64,000 nucleotides of DNA, taken from contig CP136063.1 in assembly GCA_032622095.1 (NCBI GenBank), forward strand, positions 11,513,814 through 11,577,813. The letters run 5' to 3'. This document shows, piece after piece, positions 1 through 12,217 of this stretch. The DNA comes from Siphonodentalium dalli. Lineage: Eukaryota; Mollusca; Scaphopoda; Gadilida; Siphonodentaliidae. Position 1 is the stretch's first letter, and every line of letters starts with the position of its first letter. The notes beneath the pieces were generated by a model. The model did not search any database, was not told where the DNA came from, and saw only the letters and a program-made list of their open reading frames with translations. Made by a program: the position numbers and the translations under genes.

Positions 1-2
1 TA

Positions 3-929
3 TGCAACATTAATAAACTAAAGGCCAAATCAAATATTTGGTCAACAATCTCCTCAGTTACCAGGAACAAAATCAACGAAACTAACAACCCACTAGTAAC
101 AACTAACTTAACTCCACCGCTGACTAACAAACAATCGGCAAACTCAGTGAAGTTGAACAAAAGAGATATTGACTCAACAATAGCGATTTCTTCTTGTGCT
201 AATGCGAACTCTTCCACTAAAGAGAAAATCATTACCATAGACAAAATTAAAGAACGCAAGAAGTTTGAATGTTCTCAGCAAATAAGAAAAGAAATAGCAA
301 AACATAAAGAAGGCGTTAACATAAAATTTGCCTATCAGCTTCCGAAAGGCGGGATTGCTATTCATGTTCCCAATGAGGAATCAGCAAATAAAATACGAGC
401 ACCGTGGCCTGACGATGCTTTTGGATACTGTGGTCGATCGATATCAATACATAAACCTACAGAGGGCAAATCCATAATCGTGAAGACTTTCAATACAAAA
501 ATTAACTCAAAGGACACTGCTGAATATATTAAGTCTGAATATGGAGTTGATGTTTTTGTAAAAAGACTACAATACATGGACACAGGGAAGCCTATGCGTA
601 TAATCAAAATATCGTCCCCAGACAGAAACTTTGCTCATAAATGTTTGCTAAAAGGGATTGAAATTTTCAACCGGGTCTACACATGTGAAGCTTTCAAATC
701 AAAAAGACCCATTCGCTGCTTCAACTGTAATTTGTATGGTCATGTATCTACCCTCTGTGTAAAACAAAGTTCGTGCAGCAGATGTGGATCCGAACAACAC
801 AAACTTACAACCTGCAATTCAGCTAAACCATCATGTGTGAACTGTACTGGATCACACGATGCTAACTCTAAACATTGTCCAAAATACACAAAATATTTAA
901 ATCTTCTAATCAGAAGGACGCAGATGTAG
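3..929 (+). CDS. LINE ORF1, gag-like nucleic-acid-binding protein, 5'-partial
   Basis: One frame is open from base 3 to the TAG at 927-929, with no start codon needed inside the window, so the N-terminus is missing. The C-terminal third carries three zinc knuckles: CFNC...H...C, CSRC...H...C (both CX2CX4HX4C) and a third, atypical CVNC...H...C. This is the standard nucleic-acid-binding end of ORF1p in I/Jockey-type LINEs, which coats element RNA to form the transposition RNP. The middle (about 310-660) resembles the RNA-recognition-like part of such proteins in size and position, but I see no firm motif there. ORF2 begins 9 bases downstream in another frame. This ORF is uninterrupted although its partner ORF2 is broken. 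Confidence 0.8.
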   Translation, partial: CNINKLKAKSNIWSTISSVTRNKINETNNPLVTTNLTPPLTNKQSANSVKLNKRDIDSTIAISSCANANSSTKEKIITIDKIKERKKFECSQQIRKEIAKHKEGVNIKFAYQLPKGGIAIHVPNEESANKIRAPWPDDAFGYCGRSISIHKPTEGKSIIVKTFNTKINSKDTAEYIKSEYGVDVFVKRLQYMDTGKPMRIIKISSPDRNFAHKCLLKGIEIFNRVYTCEAFKSKRPIRCFNCNLYGHVSTLCVKQSSCSRCGSEQHKLTTCNSAKPSCVNCTGSHDANSKHCPKYTKYLNLLIRRTQM

Positions 930-937
930 AACGCAAA

Positions 938-3900
938 ATGAAATTAATGCAAATAAACATAACAGTATCAACACTTCCAAATCCAAACTTGAACTATATG
1001 TGGATAAACACAATATTGACATTGTATGTATCCAAGAAACGTGGCATACTCAGAACAAACTGTATTTCAAAAACTGGAACTCTGTTAGTCGAAACAGATA
1101 TGGGGGAAAAGGAGGCGGAGTTGCAATTCTTATGAGACCAGGGATTAAATTTATTGAACTCGATAATCCTGACTCTAGAATAGAATCAGTGTGGGTGAAA
1201 ATCTCCTATGAACATCAGTTGTTTGTCCTAGGCAGTGTTTACATTCCTCCAGATAAGGTTAAAGAAATAAGTCTTCTAGATGCAGTGTTCCATAAATTTG
1301 ATGGAAACAAATTAATTATTCTCGGAGACCTCAACTCTCGTAATAATCTATGGGAACATTTTCCAGATGGCAGTGACAACATTCTTTATAACAATAACTC
1401 TGCCAGAATGGGCCGCACCCTCAAAACGATTATCAGCAGTTGTGAACTAACTGTACAAAATAATGGGCGATTCACAAGGATGATCAACGGTCATAACAGT
1501 ACTCTCGATATATGTTTAGTTAGAGGTTTCGATGTAATTAACATGGAATGGTTCGTGGATGATGCAGCTACAATTCAATCAGACCATTTTGTAACAAGAT
1601 TTAACCTAACGAATTCTAACATTCCCAACTCCCTGAACCGTGAAATGTGGAACTTTAAAAACTGCGACTGTCTCTCATGGAAAAACGATGTTTCGGCTGC
1701 CCTTGGAGAATGGCTCACGGGAATCGACTCTCACTCTGATATAAATGTCACCTACAAAAGTTTCTGCGATTTAATTTTAAATGTCGCAAACAACACTATT
1801 GGTAAGAATTCAATAACTAAACATTCCAAACCATGGTGGTCCCCAGAAGTGGAAATAAAGTTAAAACTCTGCCGTAAGCTCAGGCGTAAATGGCAGGCTA
1901 AATCTGACCCTCACAACAGACAGATGTATGATTCAGCTTTAAAAGATTTAAGCGACGAAATTGAAACTGCTAAAAAGAACCAAATAAACAAAATATGTGA
2001 AAGGATTTCTAAATCAGACAATAAAGACTTCTGGAAAACAGTTAAATCAGCTCTCTACACTCAACCTGACAACACAATTCAACCCATTCAGCTGAGCAAT
2101 GGAACAACTGTATTTGAAGACGATAAAATTGCTGATCAATTAAAATATGTCCACATTGATAGGCTTCACGCTAACACAGCAAATTTTTATCGTTCTTGGG
2201 AAGCAGTAATAAATAAACAAACTGATGACTACATTACTTCTCACAATTTAACTGACGACATTACCAATGCAGAAAATCAAGATATAAGTGAATCGGAAGT
2301 GGAAACGGCCATCCATAACATGGACAATTTCTCAGCACCAGGCCCTGATAAAATACACCCAATGATGATAAAAAAGGGGGGCGAAACAATTGTTAAAGCT
2401 TTAACTGTCATGTTCAACATATTCTGGTCCTCTGGTTCTATCCCCAACAGCTTTAAAGAAGATAATAAAATATACATTAACAAACCGGGAAAAGATTCAT
2501 ATCACAAAGAGAAAGCCTACAGACCAATAAGTTTAAGTAGTATTGTGGGAAAATTGATGGAACGAGTCGTGACAACCCGTCTAATTTGGAAATCAGAGAG
2601 CAACAAGTGGCTCGATGAAGGTCAATACGCATACAGAAAATATAAAAGTACAACACAAGCCCTTCTTGAAATCACTGAGTTCGTTTCTGGCAATCAACAG
2701 TCCAACACACACTCAATTCTTACATTCATAGACTTTGAAGGAGCCTTCGATTCTGTTATGCGCAGAGGTGTTGTCTACAAACTCTTGGAGCTAGGTTTGA
2801 AAGGTCGCATAATGAAATACATCACAGACTTTCTTTTTAACAGAAAAACAAAGAACATTGTTAATAATTTTCAAAGTGACCAAATTAATACTTCCATTGG
2901 AGTCCCGCAGGGCTCGGTCATTAGCCCAATTCACTTTGTATTGTATATATCAGAGCTAGGCGCAGCCACCAATTGTAAAATTGTCAAATACGCGGATAAC
3001 GTCACTGTAATCAGTTCTGCGCAATCCCTTAGTAGTGCTGAAGACAAGTCTGAAATCCATACATCGTTGGTGTAATCAGTGGCAGATCTGCATCAATACT
3101 GACAAAACTGATTTCATGCATATTCAACCAAAAAACTGTGCAAATCAGGATAGTTCCCTATCAATTCAGCTTGGCATGGGTTATCTAAAACAAGTATCTT
3201 CAAAAAAACTTCTTGGTATCACCATAGACAGAGATTTATCATATAAGGAACACGTTGATATAACCATAAGCAAAGCTGAAAGTGCTATGAACAGGATAGG
3301 CCAACTCGTAAATCCTACCGGAGTGAGTACGGAGAAAGCCATAAAACTATATAAGGCAGTTGTTATTCCGATCCTAAGTTATGGATTCCCAGTATGGTGC
3401 ACAGTAAATGATTCTCTGTTAAACAAACTTGAACGTGCACAAAGATCGGCTTTGATCAGAGCGACTGGTGCTCTGTCTTCTACAAGTACTGTTTCTATGG
3501 AAGTGATAACAAACACTACACCTTTAACTCTTATACTAAAAGAAATAGCCGCCACCGAATATCTCCGCATCCTTCGGAAAGCTGACAACTCTCAATTAAA
3601 ACTAATGTTAAACAATGCCATGCTATTTCCCAACAAAAACACTCCCATGGCAAAACTCTATTCCTTTGGAAAATATCTGTTGGGTAACAAACTCGGCTCT
3701 ATAGAAAAAGAACCAATATACCTCCCTGAAAGTGACGATTTCTACACTTACGCCATCTACTCAACTCCTGAAACTGAAACTGTACCAAACTCTAGTAATA
3801 CATCTCAAGCAGCATCTCTAGACATCGAAAGTAATGATAACTGTAAATTCATACAGAGCACAGGTGGAAAAGACATGATTATTTTTACGGACGGATCAGT

Positions 3901-4820
3901 GCTAAATAATGGACACAGTGGTTCTGCTGCCGTTATATACACTAGTGGCCTACTCAGTGATCCGGTTATCATAAGTGAACCTGTTCAATCTTCTGATGAC
4001 AGTCTCAATGCTGAACTTTATGGACTAAGACTGGGTCTAATATATGCCAAATCGTTTGTCAAAACAAAAAAGCTATATGTAGCAACCATTGTTATCAGTG
4101 ACTCAAAAAGTGCGTTACAGACAATATACAATCGAGACTATTATAAAGGTCACATAGATCACACTCGTGCATGTAAGTAACTCTCTAATAAATGATATTT
4201 TCAATGAAACGGGATCCACGGTTATTCTGAAATGGATGAGAGGTCATACTAACATTACGGGTAATGATTTGGCAGACATTGCAGCAAAAGAAGCAGCTTC
4301 TACTGTCCCGCAAGCTTCTTTCACAAACCACTCTAATCTGAACTCTTTCAAAGAACACAAAAATGCAATAAAGGACTCTGTTAAATGTAAGTGGCAAATC
4401 TCGTGGGACCTTTGTAAAACTTCCCAGCACACTCAAGAATTGTTTCCAATAACTGGTATGAAGCCTACCAAATTCTCATTCTCTGACAGAGCCACGGAGG
4501 TGAAAGTTAACCGACTCAAGTTAGGTCACACTCTCCTAAATGAGCATATGTTTAAAATGAATCTTGTAGCCACACCGAAATGCTCTTGTGGTGAACAAGG
4601 AACTATACAACACTACATTCTCAACTGCAGCTTAAACCAAGGGTACAGGGACATTCTGTTTTCTGATCTCACCGAAAGTCCGCAACTCCAGAATTCTATA
4701 AATGACAGCGGCATAACAATAAAACTTCTCGGACAATGCGAAGGACTGTCAGCAGATACAGAACTTCTTCGACATAAACTTGTTCACAACTTTGTCAGAT
4801 CTTCAGGCATCAGTGTCTAA
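938..4820 (+). pseudogene. LINE ORF2: AP endonuclease, reverse transcriptase, RNase H (frameshifted)
   Basis: The start is probably the ATG at 938, but the frame changes near 960; the main frame runs about 961-3075. Endonuclease signs are VCIQETW, GDLNSRNN and SDHFVTRF (about residues 10-200 counted from 1000). RT motifs follow: A (FIDFEGAFD), B (GVPQGSVISP) and C, which reads YADN at 2989-3000 instead of YADD, so one catalytic Asp is gone. A second frame change near 3035-3075 moves into 3035-4180 (RT thumb, then RNase H starting IIFTDGS). A third near 4167-4180 leads into 4167-4820 (RNase H end GNDLADIAAKEA, then a CSCG...H...C tail). The protein would make the first-strand cut and copy its own RNA at the target; this copy cannot. 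Confidence 0.85.
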
Positions 4821-4997
4821 ACAATGATATTATTTATGTATATAACTCTCCGTTACCAGATAGAAGACGTCACACATACAAAGTATAGCACCTAGTGAAT
4901 ACAGCACCAGCAGTTAATGCACCAGTGACATTAATCAACTACATATGATTATGATGCCAACAACAACAACAATTACAGTTTGTTTTGAAAATGTCAG
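4821..4997 (+). other. LINE 3' untranslated region with CAA tail
   Basis: AT-rich sequence after the ORF2 stop, ending in four CAA units at about 4960-4973. Simple trinucleotide tails in place of poly(A) are usual for I-type LINEs. The next element's terminal repeat starts about 25 bases later. Confidence 0.6.
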
Positions 4998-7900
4998 AGT
5001 AAAACTTAGTCCAACAAGTTAGACAGGTCGGGCACACATCCAAAACGGTCTACGTAGCTCGTTTTGTCTACTGTAGCCCGATTGAGCTACGTTTTTAATG
5101 TGATTTACACGCCTCCTGCGATTATCGCCATACCACGAAAAAAGCGCATTTCAATTTTTCGTTCATTAGTTGTGTACCACTATCACATCTACAAAGAAGC
5201 AAGAAACTCAACGACTCACCACGGCTTTAATACCTTTTGAGCGATTCAAAATCAATTTGTTTTCGTCAATTTACCATGAAAAACGGTAAGAAATGATTAT
5301 CAAAATCTCTTGATCGAAATGTAAATCTTCATCAAATCTGAGGTAGTTCCGGTCGCAATTGTCTTCGCAAATATCCGCGTGCAGGCGATAATCTGATTGG
5401 TAGCATTTAGCCGGGGACTAATGGTACGTTCTTAATGGGATTTCAGTGTAACATCTATCTGTTGGAATGTACGGAACGACAAATGGACAACCATATTTGT
5501 ATAACTGTAATCTTACAAGAGGTGCTTCCAAATTTCAAAGAAGAGTTGTGAATCGTGTTTCCGTATTTGCCTTCCCTGAATGGCGGTCGCCAAACATTTA
5601 ACAAATAGTCGTCTCCGAGTGAAGCTGTTCGCTTTATCCAATCAGGTAAGCCACATAAACCGGACGTTCTTGACCTTCAAAAATAAATATCCTGCAAAAA
5701 CAAATAGATTGTTTCCTACTTTTTATGGCAAAATCTGATATTTTCGGGAAAGTCACTACCAAACGCTAACAGGTCTTAATTAAAACATCGTTAATTGCAC
5801 CTAAGCCGTGGTGAGTCGTTGAGTTTTTTGCTTCTTTGTAGACGCAATAGTGGTACACAACTAATAAACGAAAATTCGAAATGCGCTTTTCTCGTGGTAT
5901 GACGATAATCGATGGAGGTGTGTAAATCACATTAAAAACGTAGCTCAATCGGGCTACAGTAGACAAAACGAGCTACGTAGACCGTTTTGGATGTGTGCCC
6001 GACCTGTTAGACGATTCGGATTAAGGCCTATTTTAATATTTGGACATTTATGTGGCCTTAATCCCTCATCGTCCAACCATGGGCGTGAAAAATTTGAACG
6101 CTACGAAGCCACAATATTTATGTGGCAAGGGCATGCCCCTTTAACTTACACTGTTCACGTCCAATGACACAAATAAAACCATAAATAAAAAACACATACC
6201 TGTTGTTGGAATGTTTAGTATCATGACTGAACTAACTAGAATATTTTTTGTCACTATTAATCCATTAAAATTTGATCAGAATGCACACGTCAGAAATATA
6301 AACATCGTCTGAGTGAGCGATTACGCCCCGTATTGATATTACGTGCATGCGTAAAGGATCAGAAATCATGGAATTTTTTTAGGCCACACCAAACTTATTT
6401 CGCAGTTTCATTGTTCCAGACCACGTAGGAGCAGGCTTATTTTTATAGACATTATGGGATCTATATCCTTATAATTTTTCGGAGTGAATGATTTTTGTTC
6501 ACATCTATATATTAAGTATATATGTAATAGGCGCTAGATAAAAACGCTAACTGGCTGTCAAGCCACATACAGTACAAAGACGCAAGGAAAGCTATAGTGG
6601 ATGGGTGTCAACTAGGCCTTCAGTTTCAACAATTGGAAAGTTTATGCCTAACATGTTGAACTTGTTTTGATATGCGAGTATTACTGTGGTCATATATTTA
6701 ATGTGAAATTTGTAGTGATAAATCGAGATATATATAAACACACATATATATATATACATATAGCATCGTCGTCGAAATTGCTAGAAGTTTCATAGCAGAC
6801 GTCTAAATGCAATTTTGGGCGCAATTTATTACCGGATAGGAATATATTCGCTGCCACGTGGTCTTGTATTTTATACATATAAAAACGAGCTTCGCTTTGA
6901 TAATTGAGAATGACACAGCTACGAAATTGCATATATGTATACGAGTTCAATTATTCTATATAATTTGTAGCCGCCACACAGATGTGATATTTGTAAGCTC
7001 TGTGTGTGCACAGGTACGATTTTAGTCGAGCGACTGAATATGATTGGCTACTTCCAATAAATAGTATGACTCGATCGTAGAAAATCTAAATTATTTGATT
7101 TTTTGCGAGGCCGATCGTGCGACAAAATGTTCTGCGATTTTCCACCACACAAGCTACGATTTTACCTATATATAGCCTACAATATAGGCTTAACCGGTGC
7201 CCGATATTTGTCGTACGATATATATCGCATCGTACGCATGTGCGGCGCGCTAAGGCATGTTTAGGTTTTCCGTATCAATAATAATATTATATGTAGGCCG
7301 ATCTATTGCCAATTGTGTAATTTCCAATTTAACACAGTCAGGCAACTATTTTCGGTACGGTAGCGTATGTTCAGGTACATAGGCCCCCTACTTCAATTTA
7401 TCTCCAATTTTTACAATATACGTTTAAACACGTACACATATTCGCCGTATTAATGACCATATATTCTTTTAAGCATATAATAGGATGACCATACTTACCA
7501 TTACTGCTGTTGAAAACATTAACACAACTGTTTATTTGAACGTTGATTTACCGTTTTCTCATTTTACTGGAAAAAGCGGTAATAATCTGTAACCATCGGA
7601 ACGGCAGGATTTTTTTTTCGATGTCGATTATAAACAGGCAAACGAAAATATAGTCGAAGTGCCGTTTCAGTTAATCTGTTTATCACTAGAAATGTGTTGG
7701 TTTTATGCCAAAATATCGAACATAGACCTATATAATTCGGCTTTTGGTGACAATTTGGTCATAGTTTTCGACTTGTGAACATTTCATGGGGCAGGTGGTC
7801 GTTGAATTCATCGATTACAACTGATTTACTTACACGAAAATCCACAGGAATACGAATATAATCCACATAAGTGACTAATAATAATAACTATTACCCATGC

Positions 7901-8633
7901 ATATCATACTCTCGTCGAATCTTGACATATCGGAAAGCTTGAAAGACCAAGCATCCGGTTAACTGGTTAATCAATTTGAATTTCAAAACTAATAAAATAA
8001 TTTCCATATCCCTTCAAATATTGTTTACTTAAGAAAATGCATCTTTATTTTTGGTACAAAAATATCAATGGTATAATTTTGATAAGAACACTTCTATGAT
8101 GAAAATGTCAACAAAACCGGACGAACAGACCCTTATTATTGTTATTTATCAAACAAACAACATTTGGCGCTAATGTTCTGTCTATAAATGCCAACAATTT
8201 GACCCAGTTGATATTTCCATATCTGCACGGCATATATTGATTTTCACGAGTAATCAATTTGTGTGGCCTTTATTTTAGAAGCGTGACGTCATCATTATCG
8301 TCTGTATTTGAAAATGGTGATATGTTTTCGACTCCGAGATTAAACTAACAAATCTGTAATTCTGACAACGTTTATATCACAATCTATGTGTTTGAACATA
8401 AAGAATACTATCACCGCTACAGGTAAGACTCATGTATTTGTAGAAAATTTCAGATAGAATGGTATTTTGAAGGGGTTATATCGGTGGTCACTGTTGTTGA
8501 CCTGCTTCAAAATTTGTGCAAACTTGGTTTCCAGCTCTTTTATTAGACTAGAAGGATTAATACAATCGTAAATGTCCAAATATTAAAATATGTATTAATC
8601 CGAATAGTCTAATTTGTTGGACTAAGTAAAACT
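4998..8633. mobile_element. Non-autonomous DNA transposon with terminal inverted repeats (about 65 bp)
   Basis: The left arm (4998-5024, continuing at 6013-6051 after a nested insertion) is the inverse of 8569-8633. The outer parts share acttagtccaacaa and the inner parts share ttttaatatttggacattta, separated by gattcggatta. The interior 6052-8568 is AT-rich (alternating TA runs near 6730-6760) and has no ORF with recognisable content, so any transposase would have to come from elsewhere. Superfamily unknown. Confidence 0.65.
5025..6005. mobile_element. Nested long-TIR transposon (981 bp, TIRs about 210 bp)
   Basis: 5025-5235 and 5790-6005 are inverted copies of each other, beginning aggtcgggcacac and ending in its complement. 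The element sits inside the left terminal repeat of the larger transposon. It is flanked by gttagac on both sides (5018-5024 and 6006-6012), a 7-bp duplication; if the ends are taken as ACAGGT, the duplication shrinks to TAG. Long arms suggest a MULE-like or foldback element, but the duplication length does not settle the family. No ORF of interest inside. Confidence 0.75.
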
Positions 8634-8725
8634 GGTAGTGGTATTGGTAACCATTCTGCATCTGTATCTGTAGTTGTTACGTCCTAGTGACCAAAGCTGG
8701 CTTTTACAGGACGGTGTGAGGAGCG

Positions 8726-9085
8726 CTATTTTTGTTCTCCCAGAGCCGCCTTGAATGTTTCTAGGTCGGCGGCATTGACTGTGCTGTTGTCCAGTTTGTT
8801 ACAGTCAAGTACAGTCCTCGGAAAGAAGGAATATCCGTATTGGTCTGTGTTTGTATGAATTGGTTCGTAGGCACTTTCGTTATTTGTGGTTAGTTTCTCC
8901 ACGATGTTGTCACTAACAAAGTCCTTGAATTTTGTGGGTTTCTTTTTCCTCTTTGGGCGGTAGTTTCTTAGGTAGTGTTCGGAGTTGATACCCAGGGCTG
9001 ATCCCTTAACCACTTTGTAAAATAGTGTCAGTCTCTGTTCCTTTCTTCTTGCTTCTAGGGATGGTAGTTGAAGTTCACTGAGCAT
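8726..9085 (-). pseudogene. LINE reverse transcriptase C-terminal fragment
   Basis: A 119-residue reading frame with the usual C-terminal end of LINE ORF2 proteins: SLEARRKEQRLTLFYKVVKG, then a basic stretch, then SFFPRTVLDCNKLDN and a final FKAAL. These are family hallmarks of the region just after the RT thumb. The RT core is absent upstream (towards 9100), so it is a truncated insertion. A short related piece of its 3' end lies at 23371-23455. Confidence 0.7.
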
Positions 9086-10381
9086 TGATGTTACACAGCC
9101 TTTCTCTCTCGTTCGGTTGTCCTGTTTTTAGTCGAGTTTTTTTCCAAAACTCGACTTATAGTTTGATGGTGGACGGTGGGCGGGCGGCGGACGGGCGGCC
9201 TGTTTTGCTTATAACTCAACCGTTTATTGAGGGATTAAAAATTTTGGTGTGTGAGTACATATCCATGCACGTAAGCTGCAGACAAAAAATCGGGTTCGTC
9301 CGCACATTTATTACAGAGTTATGGCCCTTTGCCACTTTTCCATGATTTTAGGCTCGTTAGCGCGATAACTTCAACAAACGTTATCCAATTTGATTGAAAT
9401 TTGGTATATAGGTGTCTCCCAAGAATATCTCGGATGAGTTCGAAAACCAGCCTGGTCCGATAAAATTTGATAGAGTTATGGCCCTTAATTAGTCATTTTT
9501 TAAAAGACCTCAATCTTAATTTTATTTCCTCGTCAGCGATAATCTTTTGCCGAACATTACTGTTACACACCTTTACCTCTTCCTGTTATAAATACAAAAC
9601 AAATTTAAACACAATTCCATCGTGAAAACACTATACATTAGACCTAAACAACTATCATGTAAGCCGGCCTTCCATCATGATCAGTTAACCATGCATTTCT
9701 TCGGTTTCCCCCATGTAGGTCTATCCATGTGTAAGCTGAGATATAAAATGTATTAACTTTCTGAATGCGAAATATTTACATGATTTGTGGTTATGTTAAA
9801 ACCCAATTGGTTTGTCTATCAATTCTTTATTGTTTAGTCGGCCAACGATCAGTGAGAGTCAGTACAATTGCATTGTTCTCCTTTTGTTTCGCACAAGGAA
9901 AACTTTTCTGAAAGTAAATTTATCTTCTCATGTCCATGGTCAGTGGCTCATTGGACACTGTCCATCGCAGTTACCATGGAACCATACCTGTTAAATCTCA
10001 ACCATTTTAAGTTACATGTACCACTGCTAACTTAGCATGAAAGATAAATGTCTTATTAGCATCATAGTAGCAACTGTTTAAATAATTGTTCCCATCACAG
10101 GACACATGACCAACGCTGATAATCCTCAAGCATATAAGGCCAAAAAATAATAATACTTGTGGGATAGACATATGTCCAGTTAAACTTTTCAGATGTCCAT
10201 AATTTAACTGAGATGGGAAGGTTATACATATACCTTCGAAAATTTCAATATTTAATCAACTATTACAGTGACCATAAACATTTTGACAAGTGGACAAGTG
10301 CAAATTTTGGCACCCGCGAATAAAATATTGCGAGTAATTATCGGTGTGGGGGCAATCACTCCTTTTTCCTGGGAAGGACTT
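9086..10381. other. Intergenic, no gene seen
   Basis: 9125-9155 contains a short inverted repeat around gtcgagttt/aaaactcgac, followed by a GC-rich patch (ggcgggcggcggacgggcgg, 9179-9198) and two related blocks containing 'ttatggcccttt/ttatggccctta' (9317 and 9478). These look like parts of a dispersed repeat. From 9600 to 10381 there is AT-rich sequence with no recognisable feature. Confidence 0.4.
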
Positions 10382-10463
10382 GGCCAATGCATTCTCTGTT
10401 ATACTAGTATGCGAGGCGCCATATTGGCGACTCGCATATACATGTATAAGAGAATGCATTGGC
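10382..10463. repeat. Palindromic hairpin, family P copy 1
   Basis: Arms ggccaatgcattctc...gagaatgcattggc with a centre around gcgaggcgcc/ggcgactcgc. Related copies occur at 15136, 18110, 19025, 20778 and 20927. Confidence 0.75.
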
Positions 10464-10507
10464 ACAGGGTTTTTGCAAAATTTCAGGAAGCTCCAGTTAA
10501 GAAAGGG

Positions 10508-11038
10508 TTAAAGATGGATTATCTCTTTAAATAACAAATTTTAAATAGTTGCATGGGTATAAAATAATAGATACGAACTGAAGACCTCTGTCCTGAAAAG
10601 CTTCTATCAATTAATATTGATTTTATTTGGAATATTAAATCGGGACCGTTTATGTGTCTATTTTTAGAACAGACCATTCGGACGATACCATATTGTGATA
10701 TAGAGCACTGGACTGTTTCTATGGCTATGCACCGAAAGTCAATGTCCCAGATTGATTGTTTGTATTGTTGTGTTCTACTTATATAAGCGATAATGAGTAT
10801 AATTAACGTTTATTTGTGACAAAATTGTACAATAAAATTTCTGGTCTCTGTTAACAGTAACCACTATTGTTCGTTAGCTGAACAAACACACCTTTTTAGA
10901 CAGGAAATATTCTAAATAAAATTAATATTAATTGATAGAAGCCTTTCCGGACAGGAGTCTTCGATTCAAATCTAATATTTTTTTACCCTGCCCGGTAACT
11001 ATATAATACATGTTTACAAAGAGATAATCAACCTTTAA
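10508..11038. mobile_element. MITE family B, full-length copy
   Basis: Begins TTAAAGATGGATTATCTCTT and ends in the matching inverted form (GAGATAATCAACCTTTAA). The same 0.53-kb sequence recurs at 23854-24381, 26708-27234 and 61429-61956, with short versions at 38245 and 41419. Ends look like TTAA-flanked inverted repeats. It has no coding capacity; a minus-strand ORF in some copies is a shadow. Confidence 0.8.
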
Positions 11039-11512
11039 TAAATAGCATCAGCTTAGAAGCTGTATATATATGTAGGACAATCAATACACAGGCCACAGGG
11101 GTACTGTAACGTGACCCAGGGATTGTCGGGGATAGGTGCTGTGTTTCTCAGATGATTTTAAATAATTAGCAATAAAAAGTGTTTATCATCAGCTTAGAAT
11201 ATATGTAGGAGGAACTTTCCCAGGTGGCTCATGGAATGGAATAGGTGCGGTTTACCCCAGGTAAACCAAAGAGACACTAATAATTAGCTTGGATGACTTA
11301 ATTATTTAACCCTCATTAAAGCAAACTCCTGGTATCCCAAATAGTAGTTACTACTGTTTATTTTTAATGCTTTTAAATTAAATGTCAGCAAATTTACATT
11401 GTTGTACTCGGTAGTTCAAACTGCTCGGAATAAAAAATGACTGTTAGTCGTTCCTTTTATTTAACAGTTCAGACTCCCTGAAAAGAAGCCATATAGTACT
11501 TACAATGCAGCA

Positions 11513-12217
11513 TACTGGGAGGCCCTTTTCACATTTATTATTTATTTACGCTTAAGCTCAAATATTTGCGCTTAAGCGCAAATAACCTCTATCATTTGTG
11601 CTTAAGTGCAAATATTAACGCTTAAGCATAAATAATTTGTGCTTAAGCGCAAATCATTAGCGCTTAAAAGCGCAAATCATTTGCGATTAAAAATCATTTG
11701 CGCTTAAGCGCAAATTAAAATTAATATGCATTGATTCCCCCTTGAATTAATTTCAAATGGCACAGGCCTAAACACATCACTAAAGTTTATATAGCCCCAC
11801 CATATGATGGAAACAATCCCCCAATAACCCCAAGATGTTTTGTGACCATGGCAATGTCTATTTTATATAATTTATACTATATCTCTGGGATGGAGACACC
11901 AATTATTGGGGACAGGGATGCTGATATTATGAAAATAGGGATTTTTTTTCATCAACTTTCCGGTATGTATGGGCCACTACTACTATTATGGGCCCATGAT
12001 AATATAATATGAGATGGACTCAATCATTCCCATCAGAGGGATGTAAGGGAGTGTTAGGTATTTGAGCTTAAGAGCAAATGATTTGCGCTTAAGCGCAAAT
12101 AAACTGATAGACACATATTTGCGCTTAAGCTTAAGCGCAAATGATTTACAATTAAGCGCAAATATTTGCGCTTAAGCGCAAATAAATAATAAATGTGAAA
12201 ATGCCCTCCCATATAGC
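11513..12217. mobile_element. MITE family A with GCGCTTAAGCGC palindrome clusters
   Basis: Terminal inverted repeats run tactgggaggcccttttcac ... and the complement ending at 12217. Next to both ends are clusters of a palindrome tttgcgcttaagcgcaaa (about 11545-11720 and 12060-12185), in perfect and decayed versions. The centre (11730-12050) is ordinary AT-rich sequence. Related ends and palindromes recur at 26660-28048 and 61051-62340. Confidence 0.7.

Larger units (their letters stand above)
1..4975 (+). mobile_element. Degenerate non-LTR retrotransposon (APE-RT-RNase H LINE, I-superfamily-like), 5' end outside window
   Basis: A gag-like ORF1 with zinc knuckles is followed by an ORF2 holding AP-type endonuclease, reverse transcriptase and RNase H in that order, then a short AT-rich 3' region ending in a CAA repeat. 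That order is typical of the I/Jockey group of LINEs; the RNase H favours I-like clades, but the clade is inferred, not tested. ORF1 is open to the first bases of the window, so the element starts further left. ORF2 has at least three frame changes and a changed RT active site, so this is a dead copy. Confidence 0.88.

Noticed and set aside
11545-12185. CRISPR-like regularly spaced palindromes
   Set aside because: Eukaryotic context, irregular spacing, bounded by MITE inverted repeats.
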